In this document: piece after piece, positions 24,459 to 36,441 of the stretch
How positions within the stretch are numbered: position 1 is the stretch's first letter
Layout of the letters: each line of letters opens with the position of its first letter
Assembly: GCF_002999335.1 (NCBI RefSeq)
Contig: NW_020312053.1
Coordinates: 1 to 64,000 of the forward strand
Source: Cyclospora cayetanensis
Taxonomy: Eukaryota > Apicomplexa > Conoidasida > Eucoccidiorida > Eimeriidae
Direction: 5' to 3'
DNA length: 64,000 nucleotides
The notes under the pieces: generated by a model
Seen by the model: only the letters and a program-made list of their open reading frames with translations
Database searches by the model: none
What the model was told of the DNA's origin: nothing
Made by a program: the position numbers and the translations under genes

Positions 24459-24834
24459 GGCTTTCGCGAGGTCTGTAGATGAGCACTTCGTAATATTTTG
24501 GAATAGGGAAGGCTTTTTCTCCCTAGAGTGCCTAGAACGTTGTGCTGCTTTCTGCTGTCAATGGTAGCTTGTGCCGCGTGAACACGACTCCACGCTGCAG
24601 CTGCTGTGGCCAGTAGACATTCCTGGTTCATTTTGCATTCCCAAGACACCCTGCCTACTAAAAAGTATAGCTTTTTGCTCCCTCATTTGAACGGGGAGGT
24701 TCTTTTTCTAGACTCTCAGTACCACAATGGCTCTACGTCCTCCGCTTCCGGGGGAACCCCAAAACCCTTTTGGGTTTAGTATCTTCGCCGTTGCTTAGAA
24801 GCGGCGTGCACTCCAGCCTTTTTGCTGGATTCAG

Positions 24835-26023
24835 AAGCAGCGAGAGGAGCCGTCTGTCTCTGCATTGCCTCCGTTAGCAGTTGCGTTCTGACGCGCGAGC
24901 AGCAGCTTGAGCTGTCCGATTTGCCGAGTCCTTTCTTGGATCCCAACAGAAAATGGCGGCCTGTGCCCTTACCGTCTCCGCGGGCTCCGAGGATTCGGAC
25001 GCCAGCGACCACTAGAGGTGCAGCGTCTCTCCGCAGAGAGGCGCAGGTGCAAAAGTGTATTGCGCCATTGGTACCACCTCGGGCGTTCTGTGAAGCGGCA
25101 GCTCGCGCGCTTAGAAACAGCACAAAAATTAGGCAGATAGCCCGTCTGATTTCCGGGCAGTGTGTGCGTGTGTGCGCACTTGGGGTCTCCCGGGGTGCGG
25201 CCAGTTCTGCCTTCAGAGAAGAATCCTTGCGAGATCGCGTGCGTTCCTGGCTCCTTTATTCTCTGGAGGCAGTACCAGGACTTCTTCCTTCCCCTCTCTA
25301 CCTAGGCAACAGATTTTCAGAATCCGAAAACGGCAATATCCGTTACGGGGGGGAATTAGAATGACGCGACCTTTCAAGAAACCCGAGTTGCACCCCTGCG
25401 CGGGATCTGCGCTCGCGCACGGCGTGCAGCGACAGTACAGCTACAACCGCTCCAGCTCTAGGCCTTTAAGCGGGAAGGCTCACACTGCTGGCACGTATAC
25501 GGCATCCATGGCCAGCATGCTAGGAAATCGTGGGCCTTTGTACAGCCCACCACAGACTAGAAGACACAACACAACAGAAAGAGGAAACAGTTGTTCGGGT
25601 AACAACTGCCCACCCGTCTCAACAAGCCACCTCATGGCAGTGCATCTAGGAGAGGTTTACCCTCCGAGCACCTGCAAAGATTCGCGTGGAATCTTGGATG
25701 GCTTCTTTGGAGCCATTGAAAGACATATTCTGCACTCGAATCCCAGTGTGAGTACACCACAAATACCCCTCTCCGCGTTTCTACTGCGCGAAGGCGCTCG
25801 GCATATTCAGTAGTGCGCTGTGTGGCGTTTCCGTGTAAAGGGGCTCGTGCTTTTGTGTGCATATTCATGCTCCATCCTGGAGGCTTCGTGTAGGTGTAGT
25901 AGTATGGGGAGGGGGGTGCAGGGAACCTTCGCCGCTGGGGTCAGCAGGTCGTTGTCTGTACAGCCTGTCGCGCGAGTTCTGCGTGGGTATGTGTGTGTGT
26001 GTGCATCGACGGGTGAAGTATAC

Positions 26024-26057
<34 letters not shown>

Positions 26058-26380
26058 TTATACGGCAAATCACGTAGAGCTAAGATATTGGGAAGGGCGG
26101 AGCTTACCTTCTGTCTATTGGCGCATCGTGTTAACCTTCTTAGGGCAACGTGAAGATACCCTCGAGCCTCCTTCACATTGGCGAGTGCCCAGATGTGCCG
26201 GAGCACTTGGCGACATTCGCTCTCCGTCGTTCAGGTTCCCTGCATTTCAGAGGGCGTCAAGACGAGGCAGCGGAGGAGCAAGAGGGAGAAACAGCGAAGC
26301 CTGTGAAGCACAAGGGGCATTTAGGACATGTAAACGACACGAACACGCGAAGGGGCTTATCCTATCCGCCGTTTTCATGA
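24835..26380 (+). CDS. Hypothetical multi-exon protein
   Basis: Three blocks splice in phase: about 24835-25159 (contains LTREQQLELSDLPSPFLDPN; donor gtgtgt), 25306-25747 (MTRPFKKPELHP and HLGEVYPPSTCKDSRGIL; donor gtgagt at 25748) and 26144-26380 (GNVKIPSSLLHIGECPDVPE, LATFALRRSGSLHFRG, stop TGA). The second junction is strong (donor gtgagt, acceptor cttcttag, phase 0). The first is weaker. No start codon was settled, so the 5' end is probably incomplete. The intron before the last exon holds a TATA microsatellite. No family recognised. Confidence 0.5.
26018..26062. repeat. (TA)n microsatellite
   Basis: TATATA run with CATA interruptions in the last intron of the preceding hypothetical gene. 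Confidence 0.9.
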
Positions 26381-26597
26381 GATTCCGTGTCAGGTTCTCT
26401 TGAATGCATTTCTTAGGGCGTTCGGGGGCACATGCGTGCTGCGGAACATGCTTTTTTGCTTCCTGCCTGCTGCAGCACTCGAAGAGCGAACCGAGGCTCT
26501 CCCCCCCAACAAACCAGCACCCTTGTGATCTGGACTCCCTTGCTGGCACTTCGGCGGGCTCCAGTGTATGTGTGACTTTTCCTTTTTCATCCTTGAC

Positions 26598-26717
26598 CCT
26601 CCAGCTTCCCTTGCGAACTTGAGCGGATGCGCGGGCAGGTCGGGGTAGTGTGCATTCTCGGGTTCAAAAGCAATGCCTGCCTGTACCATCTGCTGCAGGG
26701 CAGCAATCTTTCGGTTG
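26598..26717 (-). CDS. Possible minus-strand exon
   Basis: After an acceptor-like cacccccag (26718-26726 on the minus strand) one frame reads NRKIAALQQMVQAGIAFEPE and DLPAHPLKFAREAGG, which looks like protein. A second frame through the same stretch is also open. No partner exon was found. Confidence 0.22.
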
Positions 26718-26860
26718 CTGGGGGTGAGACACCGCGTTCGGGAGGCCTTCGGCGAACTTTTTCATGGCATCGCATCAGAGACAAGCTGAAGAGATGATGA
26801 AATGGTTTGTATGCGGCGGTGTATTCTTGCGCACCAGGGGTGGCAGAATCTACCACCTAG

Positions 26861-29800
26861 GTGGACATACACACAGCTTTACGCCTCAGATGGCTTATAG
26901 TCCCATGGGTTAACTTGCTCGCGTTCATTCTTCCCACCTTTTTTAGTGGGTGTTCTTTTTGCTGCGGTCTGTGCGTCTTCTGCAATTCCAGTGCAATGCG
27001 TCCTTGTATGTACGAATGCATGCTTGGTTTCCAAGCATTTAGGGGTCCGCGCATCCAGGATTCCCTTTGCTGGCCGATGTTGATTGATACGTCTACTTGG
27101 GCAGACGCAGCCGTCATTAGTGTGCGCCTTGTGTGTACCGCGTCGTTGGAGGTCCTGAGTGTGTGCTCCTGCTTCATATGCTTGCCGCCTTCCGTATCTC
27201 ACACTGCAATAGGGGAAGCACGCGATTAAAAAAATCGAGTTGCTTTAAACAACCTTTTGCAGCCATTGGCTCATTAGTCGCAGTGTCTCCCTTCTTGTAG
27301 GGGCGGCGCTGGCTTGTTGCGCGCGGCAGACGAAGGGCATTGTGGAGTGTGCGAACGCCGCAGTCATGGGGGTTCGCGGCTCCACAGGCATCCGAAGAGG
27401 GTCTTCTTAACGGTTTGTTTGGGATATCCGACCTCCAACTTGAGTGTGAATGGGCCAAATGATATTTCCCTAGTTCACGATCATGACTGCATGCGCTTGT
27501 TGGGTTGCGCATGCACAAGGGTGAATATAGAAAGTATGAGAGGGGCTCTTACGGCGATAGATAGGACAGTTTGAAAGCCAAGGTATGTCATGTTTAGGTC
27601 CTCCCGAATACTTCTAAAATAGAGGCTAGGTAGTCATTCAGGTTCCCTACTGAAATTCGCAAGATGCGAGAAGTTTCCTTTGACTGGGGGCATGTGTGCC
27701 TATATCATACTTTATAGCATTTGTATTGGCGGAGACCCCTGGTGCAAATTTCCCCCCCAAAGTGTAGTCAGGGCTGGGAGGTTGGCTAGGGGCGCACGCC
27801 CGCCGCGCAGCGGATGAAGCAACACGTAGGCGCTTGCTGGTACAATAGTTATACTGAAGAATAAGTAGAGAATTGGATAGCTACTTTTTGTATCAGTACG
27901 ACACTACTCTGCAACAGCTAAGATATACGTACACGGAGAGATATTTTGTGCAGTTGCGTCAGAGGCTATGTGCAACTAGCTGTTGTGGGCACTCGGAGTG
28001 GATGAAGCGCGCAGCAGTATTAAGCCTAGCTGCCCCTCCTTCCTCATTTGGGTCTAAGGGTCGCTGTCAGGGAGGCGGACCTCTTTTGGGAAACACTCGG
28101 TGACTTTCTGTCAGTTAGTTATCCTCTGAGGGCGGTGTTGAATGTCTCCCTTTTCAAATTCTGGATGAAGCGTTGCATGCTGCTTGTCTCGCGGTTCGAA
28201 TTGAGGTCCTTTGCCTGGCGGCTCGTCTGGGCTTCTGTGTTGACAGAGCGATAGTAAGGAACTCACAGGTCACAAGGGCTCGTATTGGGGTGGCTTGAAA
28301 ATAGCGGCACTCCAGGGGGCAGTCCAGTGCGTATCACCATTTTTGCTTGCGGCTGCCGTTCTTAGGCGGACCCCAGGTGGGAGGGCGCACTTTTCGGCGT
28401 GGTACTCAATGCCAGACAGGCATGTTACGAATTCAGGCTGGCTCGGACTAGCGGGCAGCAAGCGAGTAGGCTTTAGATTGGTCCTGGAGGGCGGCCGAGG
28501 CAGTAGCCAAGAAACCTCGCAAGGCGAGAACGGAGCTGTTCGGCTCGCGGAGGAAAATGAATTGTGCACCGACTCACACGATGTCGCAAGCCAGAGGGCT
28601 CATTTCTCTGAACGCAATCGGTCCTCAACGGAACTAATTGACGGGCTATCATGAACATGCTATACAGCCACCAGTAGACTGTCAGCTCCTACTTCTGCTG
28701 AAACGTTGGGCCTTACGTGTGAGGTTAGACTCCGCTGAATGGAGCTGCTTCGTTCATTATACACAGCATTCTAGAGGCTGAGTCTCGACATACGGATCCA
28801 AAGCGCAGTCTGCACAAAAAAAGTCAGTATCAAAGTGCAACGTGCGATTCGACAAGTGTATTGCTCCTCCCTTCGCACTTTATTCGATGGCGCACGGCAG
28901 CTGCATGGGTGCTGACACTCTGGGGACATATGTTAAAGACCAATCGTAGGCTGCAGATGCACACTGTATGGAACGGTGTTTATTCTGGATGCTCCAATAC
29001 CAGGAGCGGTACGCCCGCGAAGTCGCTTATTGGGGAACGACCCGTAAATCGGCAATTTGTATTGCTAGTTTGTGGAAGATACAACTACGAGCGAAAGTTC
29101 AAGGAAACCTCATAGACAGTTCAATTTTTGTGGTGCGAGCTGAATTGCCGTACAATAGTGCCTCATGATGGGAGTGAAACATGCATCTCCTTCCACTCTT
29201 TTAAAGTCTTTCGTTTGCTATAATTATATCGAGTTCTTTTAGAACTGTACATAATCTTGTACTGGAGCGCCTTTCCTGCGCCAGCATTGGCACAGCTATG
29301 CTGATAAACGGCATTTGTGTGACTCTTATAGGCAGCCCGTCACAGTCCTTACATGGTTCGCAGATTTACAGCATATTAGTGCTAGCGAAGCTATAATAGC
29401 CTGAACTAGGGTGGAACGAGCCGTATAATAGGATTTAATTGTTCTCCTGGCCTGTGTACCGTGATTACTTTACCCTAAACACGCCGCTTCCTATCTGCAA
29501 GTATCAGATGTGCCCGCTCCAGCTAGCTGATTTGCTGTGACTCGGCGAGATTTTGGGTTGCTGACTAATAGCACGCTGCATGTAATCTTGGAACATTCAC
29601 AGCCCTTTCAAACTCAAAAAACACATGCACGTTTACACGATATCTGAGTGCCCAACGAGGAAGTAGTGCGTGCGCGGTAGCCAAGCAGACGGCTAATACA
29701 CGCGCCTGAGCATGCAAATTGCGTTCAGCGAGGAGAGGGTAAAGTAATCTACCAATACAGGTGAACAAAGTCCTAAGCAGGGCCATCTCAGGTTGCTTCG

Positions 29801-31280
29801 GCGTATGCGGTTAGTAAGAGGAGTTAGAGCGCTGAGGATATCCCGTGCAACACTGTGACTGTTTACCAGGTCTCTGAGCTTGCGGCTTCTGAATACATTT
29901 TGTTCACTCTTGGCCACAATTGGCTGCAACACACTGCATCCTGCAGTAGTGCACGTGGGCGCCGTAGGGCGCCAATGCATAAATGCAGCAGCATTCCTTC
30001 GGTTCGATGTAGTTATTATGGAATAACGTCCGCTCGACAGAAACGATTTTGCGATCGCAATTCTCAGGTCAAAAACCTGCTGCATCTCCTGTTCATGGCG
30101 TACCTGCGTGAACAGCCCCTACCGTTTCATCTCTATTCTGTGAAAGCTTGCCTATCTATGGCTACGCTTCTCATGGCGAGCTCGTGGCGTGTAGAGCTGT
30201 ATTCTGGCCAGCAAAGCTGGTTCACCTGACCTCCCGCTATACTGCGTGAAAGCAGCCGCTTGGCGGAGATTTCCAAGAGAGGCTTTTCCAGGCGCCTCAG
30301 TAGGGTCCTCTTCGAAGTATTCCGTAGGTGTAGGCACTCCCTACACGGGCTTACAGTGCAACGTCGCGAGACGCTGAACATGCAAAGCCCAAAGGTGCTG
30401 CATCAGCATTTAAGTGCCACACATGCTACTTTTTCTCTGCATAATACACTAAACTTCATGGACATCCGCATGCCTGGCGGGAATAATATTTCCCCGAGGG
30501 GTCACTGGCTACGTGTGGTGGGGCGAAAATTTTGTGGAAAATCGAATAATTGGTTTAAGTGTTTGCATACTTTTGCTATTGCAGAAGACTGTTTGATATT
30601 TACAAGAAGATGCAATTTTGTGTGCCTGTGTGCCAGATGCTATGTGCAACTGGCTGTGAACGCTGGGAGTGATTAGAGGGTGCAGCAACGCAAATCCTAG
30701 CACTACCACTCCCCTCATGCTGGAAGTAGTGAGAGTCACGGGCAAGGAAAGGAAGCAACGTTTTTAAGATACAGTCGCTTGCTTTCTAACAAGTTTGCCA
30801 TGATTCTTGTGTTAGATCTCTCCCTGCGAAGACCATAGTGTACGGCCGTGCTGTGACAACCCATTACACTTTTAGGCCTTCTCTGGCATGTCATAGTTGC
30901 GTAAAAGTCAGGGTAACTGTTCAGAGCTATACAATCTGTATCGCCATCAAACACTGCCTAAATTTATGCAGTGTCCCAAGCTGTGAGCTTCAAAAAGGTG
31001 CCGAAGTATAGATGCAGAGTCGGATGCACTGCCGGAGCTCAGTACAGATGCTATCTTGGCAATGCATACCACGACACTCATAGCACAATGAATAGAATGA
31101 AAATCGCAATTAGAATGGATTTCCATGGCAGTGCAATGTTCTGTACGTGAGATTTGTACAACCACGCTGCCACCACGGCACCTTTGCAGGTGCTTCCTGT
31201 TCCCTACTACGTTCTGGAGAGTGTTCCTTGCCAGGGGTTTCTCCTTCGCCTTAAGAGCAATACGAGTCGCGTTTGCTACC
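26861..31280. other. Repeat-poor stretch without a supported gene
   Basis: No frame is longer than about 140 codons and no domain is recognised. It contains one copy of a dispersed repeat (30140-30400) and a weak pair of similar segments (27950-28040 and 30620-30710). Confidence 0.5.
30140..30400 (+). repeat. Dispersed repeat, copy A
   Basis: About 260 bases that match, inverted, the segment at 39657-39918 at roughly 80% by eye. The best conserved blocks are GGCGAGCTCGTGGCGTGTAG, GTAGGTGTAGGCACTCC and GCAACGTCGCGAGACGCTGA. No terminal repeats or coding capacity were recognised; probably a decayed mobile element or duplication. Confidence 0.8.
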
Positions 31281-32359
31281 ATAAAATGTGCAGGCCATCA
31301 CTTTTGCACAAGAACAAGCTCACAACACCCTCCTACTACTAATCGTGCTCGCATCCTTAATCGGACGTCGTGGCAATTGGGAACTGCTGCAGCGTCTTCT
31401 GCTGTTGTTGCTGCGCCATCGTATCAAACAAGTGCCGAAGTCTGGGCTAAACCATTCACTTTCACCGGGATTCTTGTGCGACTCCGCACGAGTAACGGCC
31501 CCAATGCCGGCTGCAACACAGTGGGAACGATGTGACCTCCAGTTTACTGCTGCTGATTTCCGTGCGGCGCGAGCAGCAGCAGCAGCTGCAGCAGTCGCAG
31601 CCCACGGCACTGCAGGGTTATCGAATCATCAAAATAGTGGCTTACGTAGTCTTTTTTTGCTAATCTATACTGCCTTGTCTCCTCAGCAGCACAGCAGCCG
31701 CAGTAGCTGCTGCTGCTGCCTCGGCTCTGTTGTATTGCTCCTGGTTTGCATTGCTGCCGCTGCGCGTGGCTGCGTGGTCGCTGTCGCTGCTATCTTGCAT
31801 CTCGTCGCATCAGAAGCCGCTTCAAAACTTGAATCTTGCTTGGCTTTGGCATTCACGAGGTGTATATACACTGCAGGATTTGCACCGATTGCTTTAATCG
31901 ACGGGTGACCCCAGGGTCGTCGCTGCTCCCAGGCGTTTGAGTCCTGACCGTCCGTAGCCTCACACAACTCTTGCAGCTCGTGCCTGAGTGTTTTTCTTTA
32001 CGTCACTTGATTTTCCTAAGCAGCAGCGGCATAGGTTGTTGCTACAACGGCAAGACTGCCGGCCGGCTGTCTGTCCAGAGCATCGCTGCGAAACATTCCC
32101 TTTCTCTGCAGTGTCTGAAACAGCCACTTCTGCTGCCGAAAGACATTGAAAATTCAGACCGAAAGCCGTCCTTTCTTTGCAGGGAGCATCCCTGGGCTGC
32201 ATTCCGTTGCATGTGCCGCCGTGCCTCCTCCGTTTATCCCGAGCACTTGAGGCGAGCACATAGCCCCCTGGTGTGTTGGCACTCGCGACCTCCTTGCCGT
32301 GGCGGCATCTGGAATAAAACAAACGTCAGACGGCTGCAGCAGCCGCTGCACGCCTCGGA
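31281..32359. other. P-to-R transition upstream of the F-box gene
   Basis: CAG/CTG clusters reappear from about 31,560. Frames at 31288-31908 (+) and 31971-32519 (+) are open but conflict with others and show no domain. It may hold the promoter or 5' exons of the F-box gene. Confidence 0.4.
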
Positions 32360-35300
32360 ATGCAGCGGCGGAGGCTCCAACCTGACACGGAGGGCCGTAC
32401 AGCTTCCCCTGCAGCAGTCGCTACACAAGGAGCGGCAGCAGAAAGAGCAGCAAGGGCTTCAGGTAGGGCCGAGCGACAAGCGCTGCTGCGCAGGGGTGCA
32501 GCGGCAGCAGCTTTCGTGAAAAGCGACTCGAAAAAAACGCATGCCTCGCAAAAAGTGCGCAGGATCCCATCATGTCCAGTTGACAAGCTCCCCGAGCACC
32601 TGCTAGCCCGCATATTCGCTCTTTCGGTTGGAGAGAGTACAGCTGAAGCCGAAGGCATTGATTCAGTCTGCACACGGTGGCGCCAAGTGCTCAATAGTCG
32701 CTCGTACCGCATTCTGCTGCCGCTTCGTTTGTCTCGTGTGGCTCGGGAGCACCATGGGCAGCAGCTCCTACGGCATCGTGTAGGCGCATGCAGCAATGGC
32801 GATTCGGAGCTCGCTGCAGCAGCGTTGCAGACAGCGCCACTGGGAGCTACTCGGGAGGCAGCTGCAGCGTCAGCTCCCTCATCTGGGGATGGTGTGGCAC
32901 CGGCGTCAGCTGTAGCCGCAGCCTCGCATGCTGCTGCAGAGGAACCAGCACCAGGGCCCCTTTCGCCCGTGGAGACGGCAGAATTTGCAGCCGCCACAGC
33001 TGCGCATGCAGCAGCGGCTGCGCCAGCTGCTGCAACAGCCGCGGGTGCGTCTTCGGCAGCAGTTCGTCACACGCGGCTGCAATCCGAAGAGACTGAGCTG
33101 TACGCCCAGGGTGTAGAGGGAGGCCTTCTCTTAGACAGTCCTGTGTTTGGAGTAGGCCGTGCTGCATGCAATGCCTCCTGTGCGTGGCTCCTTGGGGCTT
33201 TACCCTATACGTCGCGGCTTGTGATGCATTTGCAAAGGGGCGATATCGACGAGGGCGTCTTGGAGGCACTAGGATGCCTGCTCACTCGCAGTGCCCCCTA
33301 TCTGACGCATCTCACACTGGAGGACAGACGCGCTGCTGCACGCCTCCTTGATCCGCCGCGAAGTGCAGTTACAGCTCGCGCAACAAGACACGCCAAGCAG
33401 CTGCCTCTGCATGGCGAGGGCTCTCCAGGAGCACTCCGAACAGCAGCACTGTCTCCGGAGGCTTCTGCGACGGCGCAGCGAGAAGAAGGATCGCAGTGCC
33501 TTAAAATCGAAGCTATACCCCCCCCCCTTACCGCAGGAGAGGAGCAGCGTATTTTGACGTGGCTCGCGAGTAGGCCCTCATCCTCGCGCCTCGCGGGAAG
33601 GACTGCCGCATCAGAAGATTTTGCTGCTGCTTCTGCCTCGGCAGAAGCAGCGAGCCCACATCCAGCAGCGATGCCTGCGAGTCCTCTCCCTGCGTCAGGA
33701 GTGGCAGCTTCGGCAACCAGTTTGCCGCACCGAGTCGAATTCTCGCAGCTGAAGTACATACGCGCTACGCACGCCAACTTTCTGAGGAGTCTGCATGCAC
33801 CGGCCCTCTTGGAGTTGCGCCTCGATTTGCGGCTTCAATGGGAGTCAACGGCCGCCCACCCAAACAGCAGCACGAGCACGAGCACGAGCAGCAGCAGTCA
33901 TAGGGGCTGGCCGGCTGTCTGTACGCCCTATCGCGACCTCATGTTTTTTCTTGCTGCCTCTGCGCCGCCGCTGCGAATCCTCCGCTATCGCGTTGCCGCT
34001 TCGACGTGGATGGAGAGGGCGGGGCTGCATGCAGCGAACTCTGCTGCCCGGCTTCAAAATCAGGCGCAACACCTCAGTTGGCCGCCCCCCCCCCCCGGGG
34101 GCCCCCCAGTCGAGGGGGCCCCAGTACCCCCGCCCCGCCGCAGCGACTGCTGCTGGGGGCCGAGGGGTTGACACGGGGCCGGCTCCCCGCGTCAGGCTGT
34201 CCTCTCTGCGGTGTATGGACAGCAGCAGTCCGCTGCTGCTGTTGAGCGTGTGTGCTCCGCAGCTGCAGCGCCTCCTGCTGCGGGCTCAGCGCAGCAAGAT
34301 TTTGTGGCTCGCAGTGGCTGCCTTCTTCGCGGAGAGCAAGGCACAGGCCCTCGAAGTGCTGGAGATCCACGCAACACACGCTCCCCGGAATCTCGTGCAC
34401 TTCGCGAGGACGACTTTGAGCCACATGCATGAGGAGCAGCTGCCAACGCAGCACGCGAGGACGCTGTTCGCCACGCCCAAGACGCCGCTAGGCGCTGCAG
34501 AAAACGAAACGCTCACTCCTCCCGAAGACGCACTCGCCAACACAGCCGCGGATCGTGCCGGCAGGCACCGACTCCTGAACCCAGAGCCCGCTGTACAGAC
34601 ACCTCACAGGACGGCAGACCCCGCGGCGGCGTCGCCAGCAGGTGCTGCGAGAGCGCCCTCTCACGGCGGGCAGCGGCGTGAGCGGCATCACCGTAATAAT
34701 CGCCGTCGACGACAGAAGAGGCAGCAGCAGCAGCCGCTAGAACACTTCTTCTGGGGGCCGAATGGACTGGGGCTGCCCTCTCTCGTTCAGCTCACGTGTC
34801 ATAGCAGCCTGCTGGAGACTCTCATGTGTGCAATGGCGCGTTTGCCCAAGCTGCTGCACCTGCACACGTGGGGATGTCGTCTTCGCATCATGAGATTCCT
34901 CAAATTTTGTCCTACTTTGAAGACACTGCATGTCAGCCGTATCGGCTGCTCCTGCCGCACGTGCTTCCTGCTTCGCATGCGGAGAGCTACAAGCACCAGC
35001 ATGCACGGCAGCGGCGCTAACGCGGCAATAGGATGGAGACACCATCCGATGCCCTTTCCCCCCCCCGTTTTACTTGAGCGCACCGTCTCCGAAATCGAAG
35101 AATATGGGGGGTCCTCTCTCTTTTTGCATACAGCCCTCGTGCTTCCCAAGCTCAAGACGCTCGTGGTAAGACTATCAGAAGGCGCGCATGCACCTAGGAT
35201 GCATGCTCCGCTGGCCTCTAAACTGCGTCTTTTTAGCGAGCCTTCACTGCCTCATGTGGCAGTGGAGGCGCAGAAGGCGTTAAAGGGGGAGCCCACGTTC

Positions 35301-36407
35301 CTTCTCTCCCCGTATTTCTCCTCTCTTCTCCTTTCTCCCTGCCCCCCTAAGCCGTTGCAACAACAGAGCAACATCCACCGTCGCCATCCTTCTTAGGCCT
35401 TCCATCCAAAAAAACACTGTCTTCTTGCTGCTCATATTCAGCATTTCAATACCCTTGCCTCTATTTCTTTCTGTCTCTTTCTTTCTTTATCTCTCGCTCT
35501 CTCTCTTTATGTATTTTTTGTACTCTCTCTCTCTGTCTTTATGTCTGTCTGCTTCCGATTTCGTGTGCTTCTCTCTCGGCCTGCACTTTTTTGTCCTTTG
35601 GTGTCTCTATTAGGGGTGTAGTTGAGAGCCGCACGCCGTTCTGCAAAATTACCTGCAATAACTCTCATTCCTTTTGGTGTCTGTCTTCACGCTAAGTGGA
35701 CTCCGGCGTTGTTTGCACATGACCGCTACCATGAAAACGCTTCCCACGAATCGATTTCGACGAAATCAATGCTTCCCTGTATCCATGCGCTTTGGAGCGA
35801 GCGTTCGTGCCGTTTCTCGCCTTCCCCGTGCAACTTGGAATGACATTTTTGTCAGCGTTGAAGTCTCGCTTGCATCCAAAGGGCACCCCTCCCAGTCGTT
35901 GTGGCTGCATTTATATCGTGCAGAGGGAGGGGGTCGTTGGGCAATGGATTTGCAGTCCCCTGTAGAGGAATGTCGCAAAACGCGACGAGGATGCCCACTT
36001 CATGTGTCTCTGTCTGTGTGAGAAGGTGTACATTTGTGCACATGTGCAAAATGTGCTAAGTGCTTCTCTCTTTTTCTAGAAGGCAAGTGTTTTTTTCTCG
36101 TGTGGCTGCTGCAGCTGCGTCCTGAAGCCGGAGACGGACCGCGCGTATGGGCTCTCCTCTTGGAGGGAATTTTTCCGCAGCTGCAGCAGCTCATTTTTGA
36201 AGGTCGCCTCTTTCACACCTTTAGGGAGGAACGCTTGTTACGACAAGGAAGCGCTGTTACGACGGATGGCGCAGTCGGGGGAGCAGCAGGCTCCGGTGCT
36301 TCGCTCTACAGTCAGATTCCGGGCAGTGGCGGGTGGCGCCATAAAGCCTTTTTCGCCTTGCAACACCATCATCAGCGGCACTTCTTCGACTTACTGAGAG
36401 GCGGTAT

Positions 36408-36441
<34 letters not shown>

